A program made the translations under genes and the position numbers. 64,000 nt of DNA from Thiohalocapsa sp. ML1 (GTDB lineage Bacteria; Pseudomonadota; Gammaproteobacteria; Chromatiales; Chromatiaceae): positions 35,026 through 99,025 of the forward strand of contig NZ_JABX01000022.1 in the NCBI RefSeq assembly GCF_001469165.1. The letters run 5' to 3'. Position 1 is the first letter of the stretch. Every line of letters starts with the position of its first letter. The notes below the pieces were generated by a model. That model made no database searches. It was not told where the DNA came from and saw only the letters and a program-made list of their open reading frames with translations. Shown in pieces: positions 1 to 8,890 of the stretch.

Positions 1-1724
1 GCCACCAGCTCGCCGCCGTGGATGCCGGCGCCGGGCCCCAGGTCCACCACGTGGTCGGCGGCGCGGATGGCGTCCTCGTCGTGCTCGACGACGATGACGC
101 TGTTGCCGATGTCCCGCAGCCGCGTCAGCGTCGCCAAGAGCCGCTCGTTGTCGCGCTGATGCAGGCCGATGGAGGGCTCGTCGAGCACGTACATGACGCC
201 GACCAGCCCGGCGCCGATCTGGCTCGCGAGCCGGATGCGCTGCGCCTCGCCGCCGGACAGGCTCTCGGCGCTGCGCTCGAGCGTCAGGTAATCGAGTCCG
301 ACGTCGGTCAGGAACCGCAGCCGCTCGGCGATCTCGTGTAGCACCTTGGCCGCGATCTCCGCGCGCTGGCCCTGCAGCAGCCCGTCGTCGCGCAGCGCCC
401 GGAACCACGCGACGGCCTCGCCCACCGGCATGGCGGAGATGGACCCTAGGTCCTTGCCCGCCACCAGCACGTTGCGCGCGGCGGCGTTGAGCCGGGCGCC
501 GCCGCAGTCGGGGCAGGGGCGGGTGGAGATGAAGCGCGCGAGCTCCTCGCGCACCGTGGCGGAGTCGGTCTCGCGGTAGCGGCGCTGCATGTTGCCGAGG
601 ATGCCCTCGAAGGCGCGCTGCTTGCCGCCGCCGCGCTCGTGCGGCAGCTTGAGCTTGAGCTTCTCGCTGCCGGTGCCGTTCAGCACGACCGCCTGCGCGG
701 ACGCATCGAGGTCCTGCCAGGGCACGTCGAGCGCGAAGCCGTAGTGCTCCGCCAGCGCCTCCAGCATCGAGAAGTAGTAGCCGTTGCGCCGGTCCCAGCC
801 GCGGATGGCGCCGTCGGCGACGCTCAGCTCCGGCTGTGCGACGACCTTGACCGGGTCGAAGTACTGCTCCACGCCGAGCCCGTCGCAGGTCGGGCAGGCG
901 CCGGCGGGGTTGTTGAACGAGAACAGCCGGGGCTCCAACTCCGCCAGGCTCCAACTGCACACGGGGCAGGCGAAGTTGGCGGAGAAGGTCTCGGGCTCCG
1001 CATCCGGCGCGTCCATGCACGCGAGGCGCAGGATGCCGCCCGACAGCTTCAGCGCCGTCTCGATGGACTCGGCGAGGCGTAGCTGCAGGTCGGGCCGCAC
1101 CCGGAAGCGGTCCACGACGACCTCGATGTCGTGCTTCTTCTTGGGATCGAGCTGCGGCGGGTCGTCCAGCTCGTGCAGCGTGCCGTCGATGCGCGCGCGC
1201 ACGAAGCCCTGGGCGTTCAGCTCCGTCAGCAGGTGCTGGTACTCGCCCTTGCGCGCGGCAATCAACGGGGCTAGCAGCATCAGCCGCTCCCCCTCGGGCC
1301 GGGACAGGATCAGATCCACCATCTGCGTGACGGTCTGCGCCGACAGCGGCGCGCCGTGCTCCGGGCAGTGCGGCGTGCCGACCCGCGCGTAGAGCAAGCG
1401 CAGGTAGTCGTGGATCTCGGTGATGGTGCCGACGGTGGAGCGCGGGTTGTGGGAGGTGGTCTTCTGCTCGATGGCAATGGCCGGCGACAGGCCCTCGATG
1501 AGGTCCACGTCCGGCTTGTCCATCATGGACAGGAACTGCCGCGCGTAGGCCGACAGCGATTCCACGTAGCGCCGCTGGCCCTCGGCATAGATGGTGTCGA
1601 AGGCCAGCGACGACTTGCCGGAGCCGGACAGCCCGGTCAGCACGACCAACCGGCTCCGCGGCAGGTCGAGATCCAGGTTCTTGAGGTTGTGCGTGCGGGC
1701 ACCGCGGATGCGGATCGCGTCCAT
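1..1724 (-). CDS. uvrA: UvrA, excinuclease ABC subunit A (C-terminus outside window)
   Basis: UvrA is the damage-recognising ATPase of nucleotide excision repair and loads UvrB onto lesions. The reading frame is open to the left edge, giving about 574 N-terminal residues of a protein usually near 940, so roughly the last 370 are missing. The N-terminus reads [20 protein letters not shown], followed by the Walker A stretch [20 protein letters not shown]. Further on are the zinc-finger region and the signature [12 protein letters not shown], and the frame reaches [16 protein letters not shown] at the edge. The ATG at 1724 lies 17 bases after the stop of the TPR gene on the same strand, so the two could be co-transcribed. 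I see no LexA-type palindrome in that short gap. Identification is firm; only the C-terminus is unseen. Confidence 0.96.
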   Translation of the reverse strand, partial: MDAIRIRGARTHNLKNLDLDLPRSRLVVLTGLSGSGKSSLAFDTIYAEGQRRYVESLSAYARQFLSMMDKPDVDLIEGLSPAIAIEQKTTSHNPRSTVGTITEIHDYLRLLYARVGTPHCPEHGAPLSAQTVTQMVDLILSRPEGERLMLLAPLIAARKGEYQHLLTELNAQGFVRARIDGTLHELDDPPQLDPKKKHDIEVVVDRFRVRPDLQLRLAESIETALKLSGGILRLACMDAPDAEPETFSANFACPVCSWSLAELEPRLFSFNNPAGACPTCDGLGVEQYFDPVKVVAQPELSVADGAIRGWDRRNGYYFSMLEALAEHYGFALDVPWQDLDASAQAVVLNGTGSEKLKLKLPHERGGGKQRAFEGILGNMQRRYRETDSATVREELARFISTRPCPDCGGARLNAAARNVLVAGKDLGSISAMPVGEAVAWFRALRDDGLLQGQRAEIAAKVLHEIAERLRFLTDVGLDYLTLERSAESLSGGEAQRIRLASQIGAGLVGVMYVLDEPSIGLHQRDNERLLATLTRLRDIGNSVIVVEHDEDAIRAADHVVDLGPGAGIHGGELV

Positions 1725-1741
1725 TCGATGTGGCGTCCGGC

Positions 1742-4528
1742 TCAGTTGCCGCCGACGAGGGTTTGCAGCAGCGCGTCGGCGTCGGCCTTTTCCGGGTACG
1801 CCTGCGCCTGCACCGCGAGCAGCACGCGCCGCGCGCCGGGCTTGTCGCCGGTGGCCGCGAGCGCCTTCGCGTAGCGGTAGGCGATGCCGGGGTCCTGGCT
1901 GCCGGCGTGCGCCTTGGCGAGCAGCGGCAGCGCCGCCGCGGCGTCGCCCTTGGCCAGCAGCACGGTGCCCTTGGTGTCGATATAGGCCGCGTCCTCGGGG
2001 GCCTGCGCCAGCGCGCGCTCGGCGTAGCCCAGGGCCTCGTCGGGGTTGCTGTCCGCGAGCAGCATGGCCAGGTTGTTCAGCGCCACGCGGTTGTTCGGCG
2101 TCTGATCCAGCACGCGCCGGTACTGGGCGATGGCCTCGGCGTAGTCCACATCCGAGATGGCGAGCTGCGCCAGCGACAGGCGCACGGCGGGCTGGTCGGG
2201 ATGGGTCGTCAGCCAGTCCGTCAGCAGCCGGCGGGCCTCCGGCCGGCGGCCGGCGGTGTCCTGGGCGTCGGCGAGCCAGAGCGTGTAGACCGCGTCGTCC
2301 GGGTGCTGCCCGGCGAGCTCGCGGAGCATCTGCATGGCCGCGTCGAAGTCGCGCTCTGCCAGCAGAAAACGCGCCTGGGCCGCGCGCACCACGGGGTGCT
2401 CCGGGGCTAGGCGCAGCAGGCGCTCAAGCAGCGACTTGCGCGCCTCCGCAGTGGGCTGGGCGGCCAGGATGCGGGCAAGGCGCTCGTGCTCCAGCTCGGC
2501 GTCGCGGTCGAGCATGAGGCCCTCCGTCAGGCTGCCGGTCGCAGCCGCAAGGTCACCGGTCTGGGCATGCAGCGACGCCAGCATGTATGGGAACCGGGCC
2601 ATGGTCGGGTTGCGCTGCACCAGCGTGGAGAGCGTCGCTGCGGCGATCGTGTGCTGACCGCTCTCGAGCTCCGTCTCGGCGCGCAGCAGCAGGACCGGGG
2701 TGGCGTCGCGCTGCTGCGGTGGCGCCTGGTTTAGCAGCGTGCGCGCGGCGTCGGCGTTGCCGGCGGCGAGCTCGCTGCGGGCCAGCACGAGGCGCAACTG
2801 CAAGGCATCGGGGTTCTGCGCGAGGGCGTCGCGCAGGCGCTCGCGGAAGGCCGCGTCGCCGCCGTCGCGCCGGTCCATCGCGGCGCTCGCCAGCGTGGCG
2901 GCGACGCTGTCGGGGTTCGCGGCGAGCAGCCCGTCGAGGGCCTCGCGCGCCTGCTCTGGGCGCTCGCTGCCGAGCTCCAGGGCGGCCAGCGCCAGTGCGG
3001 CGCGGTCGAAGCTCGGGTCGCGCTCCAGTGCCGCGGCGAAGGCGCTGCGCGCACCGTCGATGTCGCCCTGTTGCGCGAGCAGCGCGCCCGTGGCGGTATG
3101 CGCCATGGGCGAGTCTGGCGACTTGGCGAGGAAGGCGTCCGCCGCCGCCATCGCCGCATCGGTGTCGCCGCGGGCGAGCAGCGAGCGCATCAGCAGCATG
3201 CGCGCGCGCTCGTTGGCGGGCTCGGTGTCAACAACACGCCGGAGCAGGTCCACGGCGCCCGCTGCATCCTTGCTGTCCAGGAGCTGCTGGGCGTGGGCGA
3301 GCTGGGCGCTGGCGAGGTCCGGGAAGCGCTCCGCAGCCCGGCTCACGAGCTGCTCGGCCTCGTCCGCGCGCGCCTGGCGCACGAGCGCCTGGCGCAGCAG
3401 CTCCATGGCCACGGGCGTCGCCTCGGCGTGCTCCGCGAAAGGCCGGATGGCCGCTTCGGCGCCGGCGGCGTTGCCTAGCGCGAGCCGCGTTCTGGCGAGC
3501 AGCCCCGCAACCTGAGGGTTGTTCGGCATCGCGGCGGTGAGGCGCACGAGGTATTCCTCCGCCTGTGCGTGACGTTCCAAACCGTTCAGCGCCAGTGCAG
3601 CGAAGTAGATCGCGGCTAGGTCGCTTGGGGCACCGCTCAGATAGTGCTCCAGCTTGTCCGCGGCGGCGGCGGCGTCGCCCTGCAGCAGCAACAGGCGGCC
3701 GTCCAGGTAGTCGAGCCCGGGCAGGCGCGCGCGCGCCCGCCGCACGGCCTCGATATCCGCGGCGGCGGACTCTTTGTTGCCGAGGTCGAGGTGGACGATG
3801 GCGCGCTGGTATTGCAGCGGCCATGGGCTGCGTGCCTGTTCGATGGCGCGGCTGTAGGCCGCCAGCGCGGCCTCGCGCTGACCGCTGAGCTGCTCCAGGC
3901 CGCCCAGGGCCTGCCAGGCGTGCGCGGATTCGGCGTGGAGCTTGGTGGCGTGCGTGAGGGTCGCGCGGGCGGCCTCGGCGTCGCCGCGGCGGAGCTCCAG
4001 CGTCGCCATGCCGAGCATCGCGCGCAGCGCGTTGGCGTCGGCGTCTACGGCGGCGGAGAAGGCCGCTGCCGCCTCGTCTTCTTGCTCTTGCGACAAGAGC
4101 ACGCTGCCGCGCAGGGCCAGCAGCTCGGCGCGCTCCGCGGCCGTGGCCTGCAGCGGCGGCTCGGTCCATTCCAGCGCCCGTGACAGCTCGCCCTGGCCGA
4201 GCAGCGCCTCGGCGAGGGCGATGCGGGTCGCTATGTCGTCGGCGCCGGCGTCGCGGGCGCGGGTCAGCTCTTGCTCCGCCGCCTGCATGTCGCCGGAGTC
4301 GAGGTAAATGCGGCCGAGCAGCAGCCGGGCCGCGGCATTGTCCGGGTCCTGCTGCAAGGCGTCCTTGAGGCGGACGACGGCGCTTTGGACATTGCCGGCG
4401 GCCCAGTCCGCGTCGGCATCATCGAGCGCTGTGGCCGCGCCCAACGGCGCCGCGACGACGATCGCAAACGCGATGGCGAGCAGGGTGTAGCGGCGCGCCC
4501 GCACGCGCGCTTCTGTGGGTCGGCTCAT
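1742..4528 (-). CDS. PrsT-like TPR-repeat protein (PEP-CTERM/exosortase associated)
   Basis: This protein of 928 residues consists almost entirely of tetratricopeptide repeats. The N-terminus has a basic stretch and one hydrophobic segment (about residues 12-33), consistent with a signal peptide or membrane anchor; I see no lipobox cysteine. The first repeats ([39 protein letters not shown]) closely resemble PrsT, the TPR protein found with XrtA/PEP-CTERM surface export systems. The exact role of PrsT is not established. The start at 4528 is preferred over an upstream ATG at 4588 because a GGGGGA sequence precedes it and the signal segment follows directly. No exosortase or other prs/eps gene is visible nearby, so the role is inferred from similarity alone. 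Confidence 0.75.
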   Translation of the reverse strand: MSRPTEARVRARRYTLLAIAFAIVVAAPLGAATALDDADADWAAGNVQSAVVRLKDALQQDPDNAAARLLLGRIYLDSGDMQAAEQELTRARDAGADDIATRIALAEALLGQGELSRALEWTEPPLQATAAERAELLALRGSVLLSQEQEDEAAAAFSAAVDADANALRAMLGMATLELRRGDAEAARATLTHATKLHAESAHAWQALGGLEQLSGQREAALAAYSRAIEQARSPWPLQYQRAIVHLDLGNKESAAADIEAVRRARARLPGLDYLDGRLLLLQGDAAAAADKLEHYLSGAPSDLAAIYFAALALNGLERHAQAEEYLVRLTAAMPNNPQVAGLLARTRLALGNAAGAEAAIRPFAEHAEATPVAMELLRQALVRQARADEAEQLVSRAAERFPDLASAQLAHAQQLLDSKDAAGAVDLLRRVVDTEPANERARMLLMRSLLARGDTDAAMAAADAFLAKSPDSPMAHTATGALLAQQGDIDGARSAFAAALERDPSFDRAALALAALELGSERPEQAREALDGLLAANPDSVAATLASAAMDRRDGGDAAFRERLRDALAQNPDALQLRLVLARSELAAGNADAARTLLNQAPPQQRDATPVLLLRAETELESGQHTIAAATLSTLVQRNPTMARFPYMLASLHAQTGDLAAATGSLTEGLMLDRDAELEHERLARILAAQPTAEARKSLLERLLRLAPEHPVVRAAQARFLLAERDFDAAMQMLRELAGQHPDDAVYTLWLADAQDTAGRRPEARRLLTDWLTTHPDQPAVRLSLAQLAISDVDYAEAIAQYRRVLDQTPNNRVALNNLAMLLADSNPDEALGYAERALAQAPEDAAYIDTKGTVLLAKGDAAAALPLLAKAHAGSQDPGIAYRYAKALAATGDKPGARRVLLAVQAQAYPEKADADALLQTLVGGN

Positions 4529-4703
4529 GGTCGTTGGTTCCCCCAAACGGGTCGCAAGTTGGCGGGCGCATCCTAGCCCATTTGGCATCTACCGCGACCG
4601 CTGGGCGTCCTGCCTGGGCCGCCGGTGTCAGGCCGCACCGGGCGGTGCGGCCTTGCCGGGACAGCTTGGGTGCCGACGCGAGCCGCCGGCGCCGAGCTGC
4701 AGG

Positions 4704-5576
4704 TCAGACGCGTGCGGCCTCGAGCGCGGCGATGCGCTCCTCCAGCGGCGGATGGCTCGCGAACAGCTTTTTCAGACCGTCGCCGATGTTGCCGGAGATG
4801 CCGAACGCGGCGAACTCCCCGGCCGGTAGGTCCTGCGGCTCGTGCACGCGCTGCAAGGCCCGGAGCGCGGCGATCATCTGCTCGCGGCCGGCGAGCTTCG
4901 CACCGCCCGCGTCGGCGCGGAACTCCCGGTAGCGCGAGAACCACATGACGATGATGGATGCGAGGAAGCCGAGCACGATCTCGGCGATGATCGACACAAC
5001 AAAGTAGCCGATGCCGACGCCGCCCTGATCATTGTTGCCGCGCATGGCGGAGTCCACAATGCCGCCGATGACCCGTGCGAGCACGATAACGAAGGTGTTC
5101 AGCACACCCTGGATCAGCGCCAGCGTGACCATGTCGCCGTTGGCGACGTGGCTGATCTCGTGGCCCACCACGGCCTCCACCTCGTCGCGATTCATGTGCT
5201 GAAGCAGACCGGTGCTGACCGCCACCAGCGCGTCGTTGCGGTTCCAGCCGGTGGCGAAGGCGTTCGGGTCCGGTTGATCGAAGATGCCGACCTCCGGCAT
5301 GCGGATGCCGCTCAGCTCGGACTGGCGGCGCACCACCTCGAACAGCCACTGCTCGAAGGGGGTCTGCGGCTGCTCGATGATCTGCACGCCCATGGAGCGC
5401 TTGGCGAGCCACTTGGACATGAACAGCGAGATCATCGACCCGCCGAAGCCGAACACCAGCGCCATGATCAACAGCCCGGGGCCGGTCTGCGCCGAGAGAC
5501 CGGTGATGCTCAGCACGATCCACAGCACCGTCAGGATCGCGAAGTTGGTCGCGACAAACAGCAATACTCTCAACAT
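4704..5576 (-). CDS. htpX: HtpX, inner-membrane zinc metalloprotease (M48)
   Basis: HtpX is a membrane-bound heat-shock endoprotease that degrades misfolded membrane proteins alongside FtsH. The 290-residue length is typical. Two N-terminal hydrophobic segments (residues about 4-27 and 34-54) are followed by the HEISH zinc-binding motif near residue 139 (context [16 protein letters not shown]). Another membrane-spanning pair follows, and then a glutamate-containing region ([16 protein letters not shown]) that supplies the third zinc ligand. It ends in the family-typical tail [12 protein letters not shown]. It is on the same strand as the TPR gene but about 175 bases upstream of it, probably an independent transcription unit. 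Confidence 0.95.
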   Translation of the reverse strand: MLRVLLFVATNFAILTVLWIVLSITGLSAQTGPGLLIMALVFGFGGSMISLFMSKWLAKRSMGVQIIEQPQTPFEQWLFEVVRRQSELSGIRMPEVGIFDQPDPNAFATGWNRNDALVAVSTGLLQHMNRDEVEAVVGHEISHVANGDMVTLALIQGVLNTFVIVLARVIGGIVDSAMRGNNDQGGVGIGYFVVSIIAEIVLGFLASIIVMWFSRYREFRADAGGAKLAGREQMIAALRALQRVHEPQDLPAGEFAAFGISGNIGDGLKKLFASHPPLEERIAALEAARV

Positions 5577-5725
5577 CTTCGTAGGTCTCCAGCAGGGTGA
5601 GGCCGTAAGGTTATCGCGGGGCGAATTTCTGCGTCGGCAAAATGGATGCTCGGTGCACTTTCCGCAAGTCGGCCGGTGTCCGCTGCACTATATCGACCCA
5701 CCGCCCGCCGCCTGGGAAAAAGGCC

Positions 5726-5754
5726 TGGACAGGTCCAATGGGGCACCCTATACT
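5726..5754 (+). promoter_or_regulatory. Sigma-70-type promoter of tRNA-Ala
   Basis: TGGACA at 5726-5731 and TATACT at 5749-5754 are separated by 17 bases. They lie 12 bases before the first base of the tRNA-Ala gene, the expected layout for a strong tRNA promoter. Confidence 0.7.
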
Positions 5755-5766
5755 GCGCGGCTTTCC

Positions 5767-5842
5767 GGGGCCATAGCTCAGCTGGGAGAGCGCAACACTG
5801 GCAGTGTTGAGGTCGGCGGTTCGATCCCGCCTGGCTCCACCA
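5767..5842 (+). tRNA. tRNA-Ala (anticodon GGC)
   Basis: A complete 76-base cloverleaf with CCA encoded. The acceptor arms are GGGGCCA and TGGCTCC, giving the G3-U70 wobble pair that identifies alanine tRNAs. The anticodon stem CAACA/TGTTG encloses the loop CTGGCAG, so the anticodon is GGC. The D-arm AGCTCAGCTGGGAGAGC and the T-loop GTTCGATCC are canonical. Confidence 0.97.
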
Positions 5843-5865
5843 AACAGCAAGAAAACGACAATCCG

Positions 5866-5894
5866 CGGCCGGCCGCTCATGCGCCGGCCGTTTT
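5866..5894 (+). terminator. Intrinsic terminator between tRNA-Ala and tRNA-Glu
   Basis: An 8-bp perfect G+C stem (CGGCCGGC at 5866-5873 with GCCGGCCG at 5883-5890) encloses a 9-base loop and is followed by TTTT. It should end the tRNA-Ala transcript, which implies tRNA-Glu has its own promoter or relies on read-through. Confidence 0.65.
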
Positions 5895-5928
5895 GCATCG
5901 CTCCCAGCGATCGACGATCACAGTCCAG

Positions 5929-6004
5929 GTCCCCATCGTCTAGAGGCCTAGGACACCGCCCTTTCACGGCGGCGACCGGGGTTCGAATCCCCGTGGGGAC
6001 GCCA
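5929..6004 (+). tRNA. tRNA-Glu (anticodon TTC)
   Basis: A complete 76-base cloverleaf with CCA encoded. Acceptor arms GTCCCCA and TGGGGAC pair perfectly. The anticodon stem CCGCC/GGCGG encloses CTTTCAC, giving anticodon TTC. A heptamer repeat array begins eight bases after its 3' end. Confidence 0.97.
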
Positions 6005-6011
6005 TCTTTGT

Positions 6012-6040
6012 AGGGCCGAGGGCCGAGGGCCGAGGGCTAA
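6012..6040. repeat. Heptanucleotide tandem repeat array (unit GGGCCGA)
   Basis: About four head-to-tail copies of a 7-base unit: three GGGCCGA and a final variant GGGCTAA. The array begins eight bases downstream of tRNA-Glu. It belongs to a family of heptamer arrays seen at several other places in the window, most of them directly after a gene 3' end. Confidence 0.8.
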
Positions 6041-6168
6041 GGAAAGTCTCCTCGGCGCTCGGATTGGCTGCGCCTGCGATGTTGGGCCAAACGGCGCTCC
6101 CTGGCCTAGTTGATGCTCCGCCTTAATGCACGCCGGCAGCGCCGAGGCCTCAATGGCCGTCATCGCGC

Positions 6169-6330
6169 TTAGGCGATTGCCGGAAAAAACGTACCGAATG
6201 GCGCAGGATTTTCGTCCGCCTTCAAGGAGCGGCAGCGGGTGCATAGTCGAACTATGCACCCGCTGCCGCGACGCAGAAGGCGGGCGAAAAGACAAGCCAG
6301 GCGGTATGTTTTCTGACAGATATCGCCTTA
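6169..6330. mobile_element. MITE-like palindromic element, copy 1 (162 bp)
   Basis: The element has imperfect terminal inverted repeats along almost its whole length, starting GGCGAT and ending ATCGCC. Each end is bordered by TTA, which could be a 3-bp target duplication or part of the repeat. The centre is a strong hairpin with arm GCAGCGGGTGCATAGT. A near-identical copy lies at 32663-32825, differing at a few bases including one extra A in an A-run. It has no coding capacity. Non-autonomous transposition by a transposase elsewhere in the genome is inferred. Confidence 0.75.
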
Positions 6331-6741
6331 AAATCTAGCGTGTGCATTGAGTCCTGCTTCGGGGTTCGATCGTCCTTCCGCAACGCCATCTGCGGGATCT
6401 CACCCTCTACAATCAGCACAGGCGCCCCTTCGGTTCGTCCTCTCCCTCCGGCTCGCCGTTCATGTCCGCCAGCGCGCTCGTTGTCGGCAGAGCGTTCGTG
6501 CACCAGCTTGGGCAGCCTCAGCAGGGCCGGCCGGTTTCCACGGTCTATCGATTACCATGAAAGTCGCGCGCAGCGCGCGCCGTAGTCGCCCTCTCCCACT
6601 GGGACAGGGCCGGGGTGAGGGAAACGGCCATGGCGAGCAGCGCCTTTCATCCTCCGGGGTGGCGCTGGTCGCCATGGCCGTTTAGCCCCGCGACCCCCGA
6701 CGCGTGCCGGACTGAGGCAGAACCCGCCGACGGTGCAGATG
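6331..6741. other. Intergenic stretch with a REP-like palindrome, no convincing gene
   Basis: I find no gene I can support here. The sequence CCCTCTCCC...GGGGTGAGGG at 6589-6621 matches a palindromic repeat common in proteobacterial intergenic DNA. A short minus-strand frame around 6330-6500 contains APVLIVEGEIPQMALRK, which looks protein-like and may be the remnant of a gene, but it has no recognisable family. Confidence 0.5.
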
Positions 6742-7173
6742 TCAGACGTCGCGCTCCGGATCAAGCCCGCGCTCGCGCACGCTCTGCAAGATGGCCCGGG
6801 CGCGGCCCATGGCCTCCAGCATCGGGCGCAGGCCTTTCTCCGTGCCGTCGGGGTTTGGGAATTCCAGCCACTCGCTCTCCGGCAGGGCCTGGAAGCCCAT
6901 ACTCCAGTCCGGGCAGTCGCGCGCTTCCACCTCCCGCTCGAAGATCGTTGTGATCTCGTGATGGCGGTTGTCTTCGCAAATGCGCGCGTAGAGCGTGCGC
7001 ACGGCTTCCTCGTCGCCTTCGAGCAACTGCACGAAGCGCTCTGCGCTGAACAACAGGAGGCCGGTAAGTCCGCTGGCCTCGTTCTTGGCGCGCGAGATCC
7101 GCAGCAACTCGACCAAGTCCTCTCGCTGCATGTCGCGGGCAGCGGTGCTGGTGTAACAGAGTTGGAAAATCAT
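6742..7173 (-). CDS. BLUF-domain blue-light sensor
   Basis: A 143-residue, single-domain BLUF (sensor of blue light using FAD) protein. The flavin-contacting Tyr lies in FQLCYTSTA near the N-terminus. The conserved block SGLTGLLLFSAERFVQLLEG carries the key Gln, and DWSMGF carries the Trp and Met that switch position in BLUF photocycles. No output domain is fused, so signalling must go through a partner or through the C-terminal helices (residues about 95-143). The start at 7173 gives the usual BLUF N-terminus; a longer frame adds 37 residues unlike the family. Confidence 0.92.
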   Translation of the reverse strand: MIFQLCYTSTAARDMQREDLVELLRISRAKNEASGLTGLLLFSAERFVQLLEGDEEAVRTLYARICEDNRHHEITTIFEREVEARDCPDWSMGFQALPESEWLEFPNPDGTEKGLRPMLEAMGRARAILQSVRERGLDPERDV

Positions 7174-7267
7174 GGGATGGCTTTGCTGAATCGGCTTTGC
7201 TGAATCGATGGATGACGACGGCCTAGCGAGGCAAGCCTCAGACCGACCAGGGCACGGCGCCTCTGAC

Positions 7268-7319
7268 CAAGGGCCAAGGGCCAAGGGCCGAGGTGGGCTC
7301 CCTCGGCCCTCGGCCCTTT
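7268..7319. repeat. Heptamer array with inverted arms (GGGCCAA / TCGGCCC)
   Basis: Three GGGCCAA-type units followed by GAGG, a short TGGGCTC spacer, then the complementary run CCTCGGCCCTCGGCCC. The two halves can pair into a long G+C hairpin ending in TTTT, so it could act as a terminator. It is one of two near-copies upstream of the SMR exporter gene. Confidence 0.75.
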
Positions 7320-7333
7320 TGCCTGCAAGCGCC

Positions 7334-7389
7334 GTGTCGTCGTGAAACTTGACTCATCTGCAGACCTTCGGCGCCGTCAAGCAATCTAG
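7334..7389. repeat. 56-bp direct repeat, copy 1
   Basis: Starts GTGTCGTCGTGAAACTTGAC and ends GCCGTCAAGCAATCTAG. It matches 7512-7567 at all but about three positions. The copies are 178 bp apart, and each follows a heptamer hairpin, so the real duplicated unit is hairpin plus this segment. Confidence 0.8.
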
Positions 7390-7453
7390 CGAGGCAGAGC
7401 CTCAGACCGACAAGGAGCGCGGTCTGGCGCAGCCCGCTCGTTGGCGCATTGAA

Positions 7454-7505
7454 CAAGGGCCAAGGGCCGAGGTGGGCTCCCTCGGCCCTCGGCCCTCGGC
7501 CCTTC
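7454..7505. repeat. Heptamer array with inverted arms, second copy
   Basis: Same architecture as 7268-7319: GGGCCAA/GGGCCGA units, the same TGGGCTC spacer, then TCGGCCC units on the other arm with one extra heptamer. The unequal arm length between the two copies is the expected result of slippage by whole 7-base units. Confidence 0.75.
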
Positions 7506-7511
7506 CCCCAG

Positions 7512-7567
7512 GTGTCCTCGTGAAACTTGACTCATCTGCAAGCCTTCGGCGCCGTCAAGCAATCTAG
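7512..7567. repeat. 56-bp direct repeat, copy 2
   Basis: Second copy of the segment at 7334-7389, ending about 140 bases before the SMR gene. It contains no evident promoter or riboswitch; what it does is unknown. Confidence 0.8.
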
Positions 7568-7707
7568 TCAAGGCCGGGACACTACACAAAGGCAACCGGG
7601 CTCACAACGGCGTCAGGCGACTTGACAGGCGCCGTCGGCGGCTCGACGCTGCGCGCCTTCCGGGCTGCCGCCGCAGCCCCGTCATCGTCGGAAGCTGCGC
7701 AGTCACC

Positions 7708-8034
7708 ATGGCTTGGATCTATCTCATCGGCGCCGGCCTGTGCGAGTGGGGCTGGCCGGTCGGGCTCAAGCTCGGCTGGACCGAGCAGGGCATGCGCTGG
7801 GGCTGGGTCGCGTTCTCGATCTTGTGCATCGTCGCGAGCGGGGCGCTCCTGCTGCTCGCGCAGCGCACCATCCCGATGGGGACGGCCTATGCGGTCTGGA
7901 CCGGCATCGGCGCGGTGGGCGCCTTCGTGCTGGGTCTGCTGCTGTTCGGCGAGTCGGCGACGCTCGCGCGGTTCTTCTTCGTCGGGCTCATTGTCGTCGG
8001 CATCGTCGGGCTGAAGCTCGCCTCGCCGGAGTAG
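7708..8034 (+). CDS. SMR-family small multidrug/guanidinium exporter
   Basis: A four-helix membrane protein of 108 residues in the small multidrug resistance family. It works as an antiparallel dimer that exchanges protons for a cationic substrate. The essential Glu13 is present (GAGLCEWGW), and the TAYAVWTGIGAVGAF and LLFGES motifs are typical. The first-helix WGW pattern and overall sequence fit the SugE/Gdx (guanidinium exporter) branch better than EmrE, but substrate cannot be proved from sequence. I looked upstream for the known guanidine riboswitches and found none. It is convergent with sodB across a shared terminator. Confidence 0.88.
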   Translation: MAWIYLIGAGLCEWGWPVGLKLGWTEQGMRWGWVAFSILCIVASGALLLLAQRTIPMGTAYAVWTGIGAVGAFVLGLLLFGESATLARFFFVGLIVVGIVGLKLASPE

Positions 8035-8075
8035 CGCCACCCGCGCCGGACTGTCGCTCGGCCCCGCCACACAGT

Positions 8076-8109
8076 AAGGCCGCCCGGCGAACAGTCGCCG
8101 GGCGGCCTT
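8076..8109. terminator. Bidirectional intrinsic terminator between SMR gene and sodB
   Basis: A perfect 14-bp inverted repeat (AAGGCCGCCCGGCG at 8076-8089 and its complement at 8096-8109) has a 6-base loop between convergent genes. The A and T residues at the ends would serve transcripts from either side. Confidence 0.75.
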
Positions 8110-8149
8110 GTGCGGGCGCGGCCCCTCAGCCGGGCTGAACGCCGTGGCG

Positions 8150-8731
8150 TCAGCCGCCGAAGTTGCCGGCGACGAACTCCCAGTTCACCTTGTCCCAAAT
8201 GGCCTCGAGGTACTTCGGGCGCGCGTTGCGGTAGTCGACGTAGTAGGCGTGCTCCCAGACATCGACCGTGAGCAGCGGGGTCAGACCCTGCGTCAGCGGC
8301 GTCGCGGCGTTGGAGGTGTTGACGATGTCCAGGCCGCCGTCGGCGGTCTTCACCAGCCAGGTCCAGCCGGAGCCGAAGTTGGTGGCGGCGGACTGCGTGA
8401 ACGCCTTCTTGAACTCATCGAAGGAGCCCCACTTGGCGCTGATCGCGTCCGCCAGCGCGCCGGCCGGCTCGCCGCCGCCGTTCGGGCTCAGGCAGTTCCA
8501 GTAGAAGCTGTGGTTCCAGACCTGGGCCGCGTTGTTGAAGATGCCGCCCGAGGACTTCTTCACGATGTCCTCCAGCGACATGGCCTCGAACTCGGTGCCG
8601 GGGATCAGATTGTTCAGGTTGTTGACGTAGGTCTGGTGGTGCTTGCCGTAGTGGTACTCGATGGTCTCGGCGGAGATCACCGGCTCCAGGGCGTTCTTTT
8701 CGTAGGGCAGGGCGGGAAGCTCGTGGGTCAT
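8150..8731 (-). CDS. sodB: Iron superoxide dismutase SodB
   Basis: A cytoplasmic superoxide dismutase of 193 residues, the normal length. Metal ligands are His27 ([11 protein letters not shown]), His74 (VWNHSFYW), and the Asp and His of DVWEHAYY. Gln70 in the NAAQVWNH stretch, rather than a Gln supplied from the later GSGW region, is the pattern of iron-type enzymes. The gene stands alone, ending at the shared terminator with the SMR gene. The start [10 protein letters not shown] is the family start, and AGGAGACAG lies just upstream. Confidence 0.96.
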   Translation of the reverse strand: MTHELPALPYEKNALEPVISAETIEYHYGKHHQTYVNNLNNLIPGTEFEAMSLEDIVKKSSGGIFNNAAQVWNHSFYWNCLSPNGGGEPAGALADAISAKWGSFDEFKKAFTQSAATNFGSGWTWLVKTADGGLDIVNTSNAATPLTQGLTPLLTVDVWEHAYYVDYRNARPKYLEAIWDKVNWEFVAGNFGG

Positions 8732-8890
8732 GTGCTGTCTCCTGGCGGGGGGCTGGGTTGATGAATCGCTGCGCGATACTTGTGTCCGGTCTGGGGTATC
8801 TCAAGCGTCGGCCGGCACCGGCGCCTGCTTTGCGCGCCGCCGGGCCTGTGTGACGATGGCGCCGCCACGCAGCCGCCCGACGCCGCCACC

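Noticed and set aside
7568..7707. Guanidine riboswitch upstream of the SMR exporter
   Set aside because: There is a CCGGG/CCGGG pairing and an ACGGCG/CGCCGT hairpin, but the conserved loops of the ykkC, mini-ykkC and guanidine-III classes are absent.
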